Shown in pieces: positions 54,901-64,000 of a stretch of DNA of 64,000 bases. The DNA lies in the NCBI RefSeq assembly GCF_964355755.1, contig NC_092670.1, forward strand, positions 26,649,795-26,713,794. Direction: 5' to 3'. Source of the stretch: Antedon mediterranea (lineage: Eukaryota; Echinodermata; Crinoidea; Comatulida; Antedonidae). The notes below the pieces were generated by a model. It was given only the letters and a program-made list of their open reading frames with translations. It had not been told where the DNA came from and did not search any database. The position numbers were made by a program, and so were the translations under genes. Every line of letters starts with the position of its first letter. Position 1 is the first letter of the stretch.

Positions 54901-57900
54901 AATTAGTAATTATCTGTATATTTTTCTTCGAAAGGTAAGGTGTCTGGGCAGCTTGTTTAAATACAATACAAAAAGGAGGCCTACCTAGCCTAGCTACCCG
55001 ACCCAGCAGATATTCTACTTGTTGTTGGCTATGTAATATAACAGATATCGCCTTTTATATCGGTAAATATATTTGTTATATATTTTAAAAGTCGGGATGT
55101 CTAATCTTATATTTAACCTCTAAGCAGTCAATATCTGTATAATATTGAATCTTTTTAATACAAATAAGCAAAAATATGTAAATTAGTTTCATAGTAATCT
55201 TTATTCACAAACCTATATTTAGGATACTAGTTTTAATTAAAATCACATGCGCACTGATGTAGTATGATGATTGACTATGCAATGTTCATTCATTTTATTT
55301 GCTTTTTAAATTATTAGTAAATCCAACAAAAAGAAGGATGAGTAAATATAATGTACTTTAGAATTATTTTAACATAGTTATATTTCAAACACAAGCAAGA
55401 AAGAAACTGGGTTATAGTTTTAAAGTGAAATATTGCAAGATCATAATGATTTGGGCAGTGTGTGGAGACGGCGTGACTTTCCCTATCCATAAACTAAAAA
55501 TACTAGATGGTACGCTCGCTTACCATCTAGGTCGTGTCCACAGATGGTTCTCGAATACACAGTAAGGGTATGTTCAGACTCACGGAGATCTGGTGGAGTT
55601 ATCTACGCATGGCGTACGGTAATCCGTGGCGTTAAAAGCCAAGGCGTTCAGACACAACGATCAACGTTCCAATGACTTGCGTTTTTAAACACTCTGATCA
55701 GGTCAAAGCAGATAGAACTATATGTATACAATCATGACAATGCATGAAAGTTTACATCGTTTACATTGTTTTTTTTAAATTTTTATTTATATAATGTTTA
55801 CCTTCAAATATACTGATTTATTCTTACTATATGTAGAATTGCATTTTAATTCAAAATAATTTAAAACGGAAAATTATCTGATTAATTGATTTAATTTATG
55901 AATATCATATTACTGACGCCAACTTCACTTTTCTTACACCTGAAAATACATTTGACATAGCTATTTCGCTGTCGTATCATAGGGTACGGGTATGTAGTTG
56001 TTGTCTGCTAATTGTGGTCGTGTATTTTCATTGGTTAAGGTTAAAATCACTGATGCATCACTGGATTAGCGTTATGAAATCTACCCTCTCCCGCTAGAGT
56101 TATTAACGCCACTGGCGCGGAGTAACAGCTTCCTAACGCTAATCCGCGGCATGGTTCAGACACAAAAATATGTACGCCACTTACCGTAACTCCGCGAGTC
56201 TGAACATACCCTAATTTCAGCGTCAAAAATGTACATACCACGGGACTATAGTACATTGTCGTTTACAGAAACGAATAAATAGACACGATGATTTATGTAA
56301 AATTAGCACCCTGGGAATTAGGCAAATTTTTTTATTTGAACTCATTTAAACAAACCCAATTTGTGTTTTGTATATAACATTAGAGTTGAGGGATGGGGAA
56401 GAGGATGGGAAGAACAATTTTTAAATATATTCTCTATCTACTCAGTAACGAAATATTGTTTTAAATGTTTTATAGGCCTATCAATAATATACCACTAAAC
56501 ACAGTAAAACATTTACGATTTATAATACTTTTTTAAAACTGTCCCTGTTATAGTTGATTGAAATAGTAAAGTACATGTAACGAAACGCCACTATGACTTT
56601 TATATTTTTTTTATAATTTGTAATTAATATACGTTGAGAAGCAACTGTAATTTACCCACAGTCACAGTAATAAATGTTCTTTGTATATTTTGTTTATATA
56701 TCTAACAGTAACCACATTCCCAGTAAGACAATTTCGATTCAAATGGCGATCAAAAATGGTTAATACGTACAGCATTTACAATATTGTCAAAGTCTTGCAA
56801 TACTATATATAAGTTTTATTCTCCAATGGCCCATAAATTTACCTACTTGTGTTAAACCAAGGGCTCATAAATTTACCTACAAACTGGGAGTCTGAGAGAT
56901 TGGAATGTTCCATTCATCAGAAATCAATACATTCTTATAAACGTATATTAAATCTATCAAAATAGTATTTTTTTGAAGAAAATCGGCCTTATGATACTAT
57001 ACTCGAGCTGTTCAACCGGTTTTCAGCTATTTAAAACAATTATCGTAGGAGGAGATAGGAAAATGCGAAGTATCCTCGTATTATTGTTTGCAGGTATTTT
57101 TCATGGGGACATCCATTAGACAGTGTATACCACGATCGGAAAACACCCCTATTTAGGGCAAATCGTTTAACCTAAATTCGTTTTAATTGTCAATAACTAA
57201 TTATCTAACTAAATTTAATTAGTAAACAGGGATACATCAGGTGGTTAAAATCAGTACCGAGATTCTAACCAACTTTCTATACCATCGAGTAAACATTTTA
57301 GAAATAACGCGCCTTACGCAAATTTATATATAGATACAGTACAAACAACATTAGTGTTAAAGAATTGAGAAGTTTATACGATTGTACTAACTAAAAGGTC
57401 CATGTTTCCATTTTCTTACCTCAGCACAAACCATGATCGGACTGAGGTGGTGCAGAGGACCCCTTCACTTAACCGCCCCTACCATTGAATTGTGTTGTAT
57501 ATTTCAGATTCAAATATCTTTATAAGGTTTTATACAATTGACTCCAAGCTGGAACTTTGATATGATATTTAAATAAATTAATTTCTGGTCAACTATAGGT
57601 CCATATTTTCAAAATATCCTTACTAAATCCTAACACAATAAAGGTTGAGGTTGAGAACCAACTATGACCATATCCACCCAACAATTTCTGAGATATGAAA
57701 AGTGTACTCCAAGCTAAAAATATTTGTGCCGGCTATATGTCAAAGGTCAAAATTAGGGGTTTATTGACAGTTTATGATTTTTATTACATTAGAACAAATA
57801 TAAACATATACTTTGCGAGTAATTTGAGACCACAATTATCACTTTCTGACCAGTGGTTGATGAGATATTCATATGGCCAATTTCTTGACCAGTGGTCAGA

Positions 57901-60900
57901 AAAGGGGTTCCTGTCCACTTTTGGCAAAAGTTTCCCATTAGAGTGAATAAAAATAGGGGTCTTCTGAGTAGTTTGGCACAAAAATTGGTCCCTGTACTGA
58001 CCAAGCATCCCAATTTTTTTTTGGCCAACAGCACAAAATTGATTTGTATTGATATAAGGAAGAAAAAAACATTGTTAACATAGTTTGCTAGAGGGTGCTG
58101 GTGAACTCTTTCTGGCTCCCCAACTATGTTGTTAAAGGAGGTCGCATATTTCCTCTTCCACCGACAAAGATTAATTCACCATGCTTTTTTTTGTGATGCC
58201 AAAAAATGTTGGCCACATGATTGTGTGATTGTGTCAAGAATTTGAACATTTTCTACAGTAATTTGTGTGCATTCATAGCCAAACTTGTGAATAATAATTA
58301 CTTGTGTAAGGTGGCATACAACAAACCTTTAAAGAACTATCTTCAACTCTCTTCATCTTATTATATTCTTCTTTGTAACTGAAACAAATAGTATTTAATT
58401 ATTTTAAAATGAGTTTGCAAAATGCAGGAATAAACTAGGGACTAACATACATTGTTTTGTATGTGGAAATGAAATACTATACATAGTGTCATAATCAAGT
58501 GTCATAAATAATAATTGTAGAATACTAGTTAATAGTAATAATAGTTTTAATTTAAAATTTAAATGTATTTCATTGAATCTTTTTGCCTGTGTTTATTTTC
58601 ACTGATTAATTATAATCTTAATACAATAACAAATTAAACTAGAATTTAATTCGTCACTTAGGTGATCATTTTTATAATTTTAATGAAATAAAATTGTTTT
58701 AAACATGCATGTACGTTAACGTACGACTGTTGAGTTGATGTATGAGGACCCCTTCTGAAACAAACTCTTGAGCTTAAAGGGATATCCTCTGCTATTCCAT
58801 ATATTGTAACTTATTTTTCTTGTATTATTGTTGTACAAATTGTTTGATCTGTCTACTTTTTTATATGGATGGCAATAAATATTACAATTACAATCCTATG
58901 ACATGATGTATATATGCTTATAGTGCTGAGTTGTACCTATTATGCGTCATATATAATAGTACAGTATACCATATAGGTGTAGCATACTGTAGGTGAAATT
59001 ACGGGACCCACATCATGTTCAAATTTGTTGGTATGATGACGTTATCAAAATAAACTTGACGATGACAATTTCGAAAGATAATGAATTGAGCAAAAAAATA
59101 TAAGGTTTGGAAGAAAATTTGGCATGTAGATTCGCAATGCGCGCTGTTTAAAATTGTTATAAATGTGACAAAAGAGATGAAAAAACTACTTTTTAAATTT
59201 AGCTGGCCATATCATAACGTCACAAAATCTGATACTAGGCTTCATTTTTATGTGAATTCATATCTAAACTTCAACAGCTGTCACAATGAATTAATAGTCT
59301 AGACAAAAAATCTGAAAAAAAATGAGTTAGGGGGACTGGAATGTTAGAGGCTGTCAACATTCAGACATGGAATCCACTAGGCCTTGTTGACACTTCAGTT
59401 TTTGTCTAGTATTGAAATGGTGGCCATTTAAAAAAAAATGGATGGAAATGTATTTAAAGCCTGCGTTATTTTAATTTTCCTTTTATTTGTCTCATCATAT
59501 AGACAAGAAAAACTATGCCAGACAGTACCGTGCATGTGTCAACCAGTATTAAGAGCAAATATTGGTTAAATGAGTGGAAGAGTTTGGGTTAAGTAACCAT
59601 ATCTCTATAGTGGTGGGAGGGCGTACAACTCCTCCGGGAGAGAATTTTCAAAAGCCGGCGAGCAGTTTTAAAGTTACAGTAAACTAAAACTGCCTTTTCT
59701 CGAGAACTACTTGTCCAAAAAACTTCATTTTTGTACAAGAGGCAAAAGTTAAAATTTGTGATTTGTAATTTTTCAAAATGGCCACCAATTTTATATAAAA
59801 TGTGCTTAAAATCTAAATATGATAGATTCACTATCTTGGTGTCGAAACACATGTACTCGAGTTAAAAAATTGGGGGTCATCTTGCATTCTGAAGAGTAAT
59901 TTTCATTTTAAAAAAGACCTTTTTTTTCGCCATTTTCAGAACTTTTGTGAAATTAATGTGCGCATTTTGTCATTTTTAACGTGCTCGTATAGCATTATTT
60001 TAAGTCGGAATGGACTCAAAATCAGTTAATGTACTAAGGATTGTGAGTAGAATGTGATTTATACATCAATTTTTATTTTTTACGCTTTCTAAGAATCGCA
60101 TGCGCAAAAGTTTTGGCGCTGTAATTTTGTGAAACACGCAAATAGCCTAATTCATGCTCTAACTTGATCAAAACTTAATTTTGAGCCTTTTAAATTTTCA
60201 TGGATGAGAGTGATCACGCTGAAAAGGATTGAGTTAAAGTATTTGAAAGATATTGTAAAATTTTGGTGTTCATAGACACTTTATTTTTTGAGATATTACA
60301 CAAAATAGTGTACAGAAACAATAAAAACTAAAATGAAGATTTCATCAATAACAACAGGTGATCATTTTATTCTAAATGATCACCTAAAAAACCTTACTTG
60401 CAAATAATCTTGCATATTCTACACAATATTACTGCATTGTTTGACAACAAGGCTTTGTAGACAATGGCAAACGATGGTACACAAACAAAAGGCATGTAAT
60501 AGTTGCGAAACATCACAGAAATCTACAACAAAAATAATAAAAACTGTGACATGAGAAAGTAAATGTCCAATCAATTTACCATTCATAATGTATATACTTT
60601 AAGGTGCAAAGTAACAGTAGAAATTCCAATCAATGGTTCTATTGCATGGCCATCTTTAAATATTAATTATAATTTTGTTAATAATGGTGAATAATGTGTG
60701 TGATCGAAGGTGAACAAAGCGTATGTGTTCATAGAAGCGGAAAATGTTATTCCTTCATTCCTAGCAATCAGCGAACAACCATCCCACTAAGCACTTTTTA
60801 AAATGGAGATGCTCTCAAAAAATTTCATCAAATTTTTGTTTTATTCAGTTCATAATAATTACTTTCATCTAAATTAAGGTATTTTTTTAATTTGTTGAAT

Positions 60901-63856
60901 GCTGCATGGTTATTCTGAAAAACATCAAAAAAATGCCATTTGTAGGGATAGTTCAAATTACAAAATTTTTTCCCTATTCATTTGCTTCTAAATTGAAAAA
61001 AAAAAAAAAAAAAAGTTCCAGAAATATTATACGTATATGTTTTCAGATTCTTCGGAAGCCGAATTTTTCATTCCCGATGTGTTTTTAAGGGCTTGACCAA
61101 TTCATTTTTGCGTAATTAATGTAATTAAAAAAACTATTTTTTACTTTCTAGGGAGTCAATCAATTTGCGCATGTGCAACCTTTCGGCTTTTTTTACTCTC
61201 TCGCGATTCTCGATCCTCCTCGCGCTCGACTCGATCGATCTCCTCGACTCGATAAACTAGGATATAAAATACATACGAATAATAAGTCTAAGATTAAGAT
61301 TGTTTTGCGTGGTTATTTGAAAATATAGACGGATCAGACTGCAATGTTTAATCATGGAGGTATAAATTACCTCCACGCCTAGACCAGAAAGAAATGGTTA
61401 TGCGTTTGAACCAGAACCTAGGCCTATACAATCATCACAAACTGCTGACGGCAAAGATGTAAATCAGACTAGGCCTAGGCCCCAGCAACAGAGCGACGAA
61501 TGGAGATTAACCTCACTTGATTGATATCTCTATGTGTCTTGTTATGGCACTTATATACCATACAGTGCTTCATTTTGAAGCTAAGAGAAGACGCAAAAAG
61601 TAATAACAAAAGGCAAGACAATAATAAATTGTGTTCGTTCGATCAGATGTGGATGGACATCTATTATTATGAGCAGGGAGACGAAAATGATACGTGTGTA
61701 GTTAGCGCGTCTCGTCATCAGCTCGAGCGATCTGAGAGATGAGGAGATGTGATGTAACATAACACGGTAACGTGACCTTTACAACTAAGGTTATTACCTA
61801 ACTGCTGAAAAAAATATACAGTAAGTTTTCGATATTTTTTTAAATTTTTTTATTTTTCTGATTTCTTAGAAACTGCTTATTTTGATATGATTTTTTATGT
61901 TTGTACCTACTAATATTAATATACTGAAGTAAATAACAGGAAAAGCACTGAGTACACCTCCACTTTAACCTCCCCAAATCAGTTTTTATGGTACGGTAGT
62001 GAAATGTTCCTTATTGTAAGCACAACCATGGAGTAAAGCACAACATTAAAACATTATATAATTTTCAATTCAAATTTAATTTGTCACTTTGACAAATTAG
62101 AGGTGATCTTTGATTTAAAAGATAATTTTATAGACATTCAATAAATGTTAATGTATGAAAATTTGATGTATGCCATCCTATGACCTGAAGCATAACAGTG
62201 CTTACGTACTTAGGTGTATATTATTTGTTAGAGTATATATATATATATACAGTGAGTGAATGACGGTTAAGACACTGGAACTGTAATCCAGCCATAACAT
62301 CGGCAAGCGTTCGAGGCTCACTCACTCCATGGTTCTAGTGGTAGAACAAGTCTTCTCGGATAAGAACTATAAACCGTAGGTGCAGTGTACACGCATTGCT
62401 CATGTGCATTTTAAAGAACCTAGTACATCTTTCAAGACAAGTTCACACTTAGCCATTATTATTGTGGACAGAGGAGAGGGTGCCGTAAGTGGCCGCAGGA
62501 CATGACGAGAAGAAGCATGTTAAAGTAATTCTAAGATATTATTTGCTCGCTTATTGGTATACTAATAATGAAATGTAAATTGTTTTAATTATTATGCTAG
62601 GCAATAATTAATAATTATTTAAATATATGTTTCATATTCTGATATGCTATGTACTGTAATGCGCTTATTGAAAAGGCGCTATATAAATGTATTATTATTA
62701 TCTAGTCTACAGCGCCTTGAGCACTTTAGTTGATATGTGCGCTTTACAAATCTTATATATTATCATTATTATTATTATAGGACTCACAAATATTCAAATT
62801 TTTTGGTATGACATCAAAATAAAACATGACATTTCCAGAAGATAATTGTATCAGCAAAAACATGTGGAAAAGTGGACACGAAAGAGATAAAGAACCTACT
62901 TGTTTAATTATGCAGGCCATATTAGGTCAAAACAAGTATAATTTTTAAATAATTTCATGTCTACAATTTCATATATTATAAACATGAAGGCCACCTTTAA
63001 TTCTGAAGAGCTGTAGGATATTTAAATATACGGTCTTACACATGCTGAAAGATAATTGTTTGGGCAATGACATATCAAAAGAAAAAATCTGTTGAATGTG
63101 ATTGTCTATGACAATACTAATTTTAAAATTCAGGTGGACAAATGATGAATTCATATCTACAACTCTTGGCTTCCATAATAAGTTTTAAAAATGAAATTTA
63201 AAGAAATTAAATATATAAGAACAAAAACTTGCGTGATGTGTGAAAAAAAAAGAAAACAAATTTTTAAACGCTCAAAATGTCCTGAACAATGCTCTAATTT
63301 GATTAGAAAGTGCTTTTGACCATTTTAAAACTTGAATGAGTGATTGCAAAATCCTACATACACGTATGTTTATTTGATATTGTGAATGTTGAGTGAGTAC
63401 GCTGAAAAGCTTACCATGGCTAAATTTAATATGATAAAGATATTTTAATAAAGCTTTTGTAAAATAGCAGATCTTTTAAGATCACCTAATTAGAATTTTA
63501 ATGTGGTATGCGGTATAATGTGGTTTTCAAAAGTAATCTTGACATTTTGAGATGACGGCAATTATGTGAGGTTTGGGCATGCATAGAATAAAAGTAGTCT
63601 GGGCTTAGTGTGAATTGCAATAACTCAGCAACTCAAGAAATATTCTACGCATTTAAATCATGAAAATTGATTGTTTGTACATTACCAGTCAGTGGTACTT
63701 ACCAGGTCATAAAATGATAGCACATGATAGAGTAGTAGTGAATTTTCATTTTCTTGTTGTAGGCCTACACAACAAATCTTATCTACAAATGAAACCAGTT
63801 GTTGTATAGTGTCAACTGCAAGTTCACGATCTAGCAACTCCTCAAACATCAAATCA
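51763..63856 (-). CDS. CENPI: Centromere protein I (CENP-I/Mis6)-like, C-terminal part (five exons, 5'-incomplete)
   Basis: Five minus-strand exons with GT-AG borders and agreeing phases give 242 residues and a stop. Order: DLMFEELLDRELAVDTIQQL..SLLLYHVLSFYDL; ISVMFRNYYMPFVCVPSFAI..ALLSNNAVILCRICKIIC; NYKEEYNKMKRVEDSSLK; AKLKEGIKTLNQYIIDFSNA..WRNMVF..HVALSGFSYKFLKE; TQAIEDFHPIQIKGNTRNEY..FLSNECLDGIVSFINTFIKRG. The succession (L-FY, PL-V-P---F--ALLS, R-YR-N, F-HYL..LW---F, FL-E, W/Y..FL---L-G---FI) is what I recall of the CENP-I C-terminus. CENP-I is a kinetochore subunit of the CENP-H/I/K/M complex needed for centromere function. The match is from memory, helical and modest, so a different helical-repeat protein is possible. 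It converges on NEK10. Confidence 0.68.
52188..52406 (-). CDS. CENPI: CENP-I-like exon, 73 codons
   Basis: Acceptor TTATCGTTTCAG, donor GTAGGACT; phase 0 on both sides. Residues AKLKEGIKTLNQYIIDFSNA, LWRNMVFVGKSKTLVFDIPM, NLLQKSNVTSTNIIFSIQQH and VALSGFSYKFLKE. LW---F and the HVAL-GF---FL-E turn are the recognised pattern. Confidence 0.75.
53392..53640 (-). pseudogene. Fragment of a widespread repeat-family protein with acidic tail
   Basis: Minus strand: KALPLIWKFPDVYKKHVVTP then GLFYTGMNYMGMVTGQCGHA; in a shifted frame LVEKITTMELEEYEDDEQEI and EFELDDD, stop at 53392. The LP-IWK..P--YK-HVV--G-F and M--G--G pattern resembles a protein fragment often repeated in marine invertebrate genomes; function unknown to me. 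One frameshift. In the CENP-I-like intron. Confidence 0.35.
53650..54184 (+). pseudogene. CR1-like LINE reverse transcriptase fragment
   Basis: NINIGIPQGSILGPLLFIIH, CVMYADDTTILCNS (YADD catalytic box), LNTIANWFKTNKLTLNIKKT, VDSFKYLGVTFDPQLNWNDH and a stop after FQKYVSLKLI. Truncated at both ends: the fingers and the C-terminal part are missing. Antisense to the CENP-I-like gene. Confidence 0.75.
54252..54371 (+). pseudogene. 5S rRNA-derived sequence
   Basis: ACGGCCATACTGCG, ACACCGATTCTCGTCAGATC, ACCGAAGTTAAGCAATGTTG, GGATGGGAGACCGTCTAG and GGGTGCTGTAT follow 5S rRNA in order and spacing over 120 bases, including box A, intermediate element and box C. Several changes from the usual sequence (for example GCGTTCTGGATGGG for AGTACTTGGATGGG, and CTAGAAATTGCGGGGGG for CTGGGAATACCGGG) break likely pairs. 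So it is a retroposed 5S copy or the head of a 5S-derived SINE rather than a working gene. Confidence 0.75.
54440..54720 (+). repeat. Interspersed repeat F, copy 1
   Basis: TTGGGGAGCCAGAAAG, AAATTGGGATGCTTGGTCAG, TTTGTGCCAAACTACTTAG, TCACTCTAATGGGAAACTTT, TGCCAAAAGTGGACAG and CTGACCACTGGTT. The inverted copy is at 57840-58125. Similar CACTCTAATG words occur near 53055, so the group is wide. Non-coding. Confidence 0.6.
55503..57334 (-). mobile_element. Helitron, copy 3 (non-autonomous), carrying a Harbinger-type MITE
   Basis: Minus strand from 57334: TCTATATATAAATTTGCG; the end CTAGATGGTA / TACCATCTAG with a shortened loop at 55503-55531; host A before and T after. The body matches Helitron copy 2 (ACCACCTGATG.., CACCCTATTT-type). 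A 646-bp MITE sits inside. Sense to the CENP-I-like gene, in its 52407-58326 intron. Confidence 0.8.
55566..56211. mobile_element. PIF/Harbinger-type MITE with TAA duplication
   Basis: Termini GGGTATGTTCAGACTC at the left and GAGTCTGAACATACCC at the right; further inverted words (CGGTAATCCG, GGTTCAGACACAA) inside. TAA at 55563-55565 and 56212-56214. Helitron copy 2 shows the uninterrupted sequence (GCTGAAATTATTATGTATTC near 28939-28958). A TWA-type 3-bp duplication fits Harbinger elements. No transposase. Confidence 0.8.
57840..58125 (-). repeat. Interspersed repeat F, copy 2 (inverted)
   Basis: Reverse complement of the segment at 54440-54720, in the same order (GGGGAGCCAGAAAGAG, AATTGGGATGCTTGGTCAG, GTGCCAAACTACTCAG, AATGGGAAACTTTTGCC). 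It extends left to about 57600 with similar TTGACC-type sequence. Confidence 0.6.
58327..58378 (-). CDS. CENPI: CENP-I-like exon, 52 bp
   Basis: Acceptor ATTTGTTTCAG, donor GTTTGTTG. Its first base completes an Asn codon with the preceding exon; then YKEEYNKMKRVEDSSLK in phase 0. Small but with exact phase agreement on both sides. Confidence 0.65.
58636..60385 (+). mobile_element. Helentron-like repeat, copy 6
   Basis: Starts CTAGAATTTAATTCGTCACT; the right arm of the 5' stem is lost. Tag AGGTGATCATTT at 58660-58671. The 3' hairpin AGGTGATCATTT / AAATGATCACCT, loop TATTCT, at 60356-60385 is perfect and repeats the tag 12/12. A CR1/L2-like 3' tail is inserted at about 58741-58892. The hairpin ends 12 bases from the donor of the CENP-I-like exon 60398-60522. 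Confidence 0.6.
58741..58892 (+). mobile_element. CR1/L2-like LINE 3' end, second copy
   Basis: GGACCCCTTCTGAAACAAAC, GGGATATCCTCTGC, then T-rich sequence and GGCAATAAATATTACAATT. Same order as 22832-23030. Inserted in Helentron-like copy 6. Confidence 0.45.
60398..60522 (-). CDS. CENPI: CENP-I-like exon, 125 bp
   Basis: Acceptor TTTTTGTTGTAG, donor GTAAGGTT; entry phase 0, exit phase 2. Residues ISVMFRNYYMPFVCVPSFAI, VYKALLSNNAVILCRICKII and C. The P----P---F--ALLS core is the clearest CENP-I-like stretch. Confidence 0.75.
61140..61770. other. CpG-rich intronic stretch, unexplained
   Basis: Dense CTCGA/TCGATC words at 61195-61255 and GCGCGTCTCG, AGCTCGAGCGATC at 61700-61735 stand out from AT-rich surroundings. 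Between them lies an open frame of 73 codons and a GGAGGTATAAATTACCTCC hairpin word. No terminus, RNA or exon recognised. Confidence 0.3.
62079..63487 (+). mobile_element. Helentron-like repeat, copy 7
   Basis: Perfect 5' stem TAATTTGTCA / TGACAAATTA (62079-62101). Tag AGGTGATCTT at 62103-62112. The 3' hairpin right arm AAGATCACCT (63478-63487) matches the tag 10/10; the left arm AGCAGATCTT has two changes. The body shares CTCAAAATGTCC/GCTCTAATTTGAT words with copies 1 and 6. A SINE is inserted at 62251-62700. Confidence 0.6.
62251..62700 (+). mobile_element. tRNA-derived SINE, copy 2
   Basis: AGTGAGTGAATGACGGTTAA (A box weakened), GCGTTCGAGGCTCACTCAC (B box), then GTTCTAGTGGTAGAACAAG and AAGAACCTAGTACATC as in copy 1. 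The tail is AAAGGCGCTATATAAATGTA with (ATT)n, a 3' end typical of LINE-mobilised SINEs. A second GCGCTTTACAAAT tail follows to about 62780. Confidence 0.7.
63703..63856 (-). CDS. CENPI: CENP-I-like exon, 154 bp (first in window)
   Basis: Acceptor TTTTTTTCTAAAAG, donor GTAAGTACC. After a split codon: DLMFEELLDRELAVDTIQQL, VSFVDKICCVGLQQENENSL and LLYHVLSFYDL, phase 0. Helical; the LLYHVLSFYD end matches the CENP-I pattern LL-F-LDFYE as I remember it. Earlier exons lie beyond the window. Confidence 0.7.
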
Positions 63857-64000
63857 CTTTTAGAAAAAAATAAATAATGAAAATAAACTACAGTAGTAGC
63901 AGCAGCAGTATTAATTACCAGTTAAAACACAAAACCGTTATTACATATCAACTTAATGCCGACAAAAATTATTGTGTAAAACAAATTGAGTCACATGTTG

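Noticed and set aside
55566-56256. Minus-strand 69-codon frame in the MITE
   Set aside because: It crosses the MITE terminus into the Helitron, so it is chance.
57695-58083. Frames of 63-83 codons around 57.7-58.1 kb
   Set aside because: They overlap on both strands inside interspersed repeat F; a related frame at 54458-54694 appears only because F is repeated there.

Overview
This is animal genomic DNA. It is AT-rich, its genes have many short exons, and about half of the window is transposable elements. The frequent AGGCCTA/CTAGGCC words and the repeat types suggest a marine deuterostome invertebrate, perhaps an echinoderm; that placement is only an inference. Two single-copy genes can be rebuilt from exons whose splice sites and reading phases agree. 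On the + strand, positions 1187-41313 hold 14 exons encoding the kinase domain and C-terminus of a NEK10-type NIMA-related kinase (637 codons plus stop; the N-terminal exons lie upstream of the window). On the - strand, positions 63856-51763 hold five exons encoding the C-terminal 242 residues of a protein that looks like the kinetochore protein CENP-I. The two genes converge tail to tail across about 10 kb.

Layout: 1-10 kb holds the NEK10 kinase exons, a 45-bp minisatellite with higher-order structure, a tRNA-derived SINE and one Helentron-like repeat. The 12-kb intron 10063-22240 is a stack of nested insertions. A Helentron-like copy (10164 to about 21229) is split by an internally deleted LINE lying in a Ty3/gypsy remnant, and by a 2.3-kb palindromic element. 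The palindrome itself received a long-TIR foldback (10-bp target duplication), a Helitron (A|T target) and a second foldback (8-9 bp duplication). Because the palindrome has two arms, each insertion has its empty site preserved in the other arm. The next intron (22391-29105) holds more Helentron-like copies, a FLYWCH-MULE transposase with one premature stop, and a Helitron. From 29 to 41 kb come the low-complexity C-terminal NEK10 exons, a degenerate LINE and a 16-bp minisatellite of about 1.4 kb. From 44 to 51 kb lies an intergenic retroelement graveyard (RTE, CR1-like, Penelope-like GIY-YIG and Ty3/gypsy pieces) with a young short LTR element. From 51.7 kb to the end are the CENP-I exons, with LINE, 5S-derived, Helitron, Harbinger-type MITE and Helentron-like elements in the introns.

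The most unusual structure is the Helentron-like repeat family (seven copies). Each copy starts with a small palindrome, followed by a 10-13 base tag. Where the other end is preserved (five copies), the same tag is found again as the arms of that copy's own 3' hairpin. The tag differs between copies but matches within each one, and the 5' palindrome also changes by paired substitutions. All calls come from reading the sequence; no search or alignment program was run.
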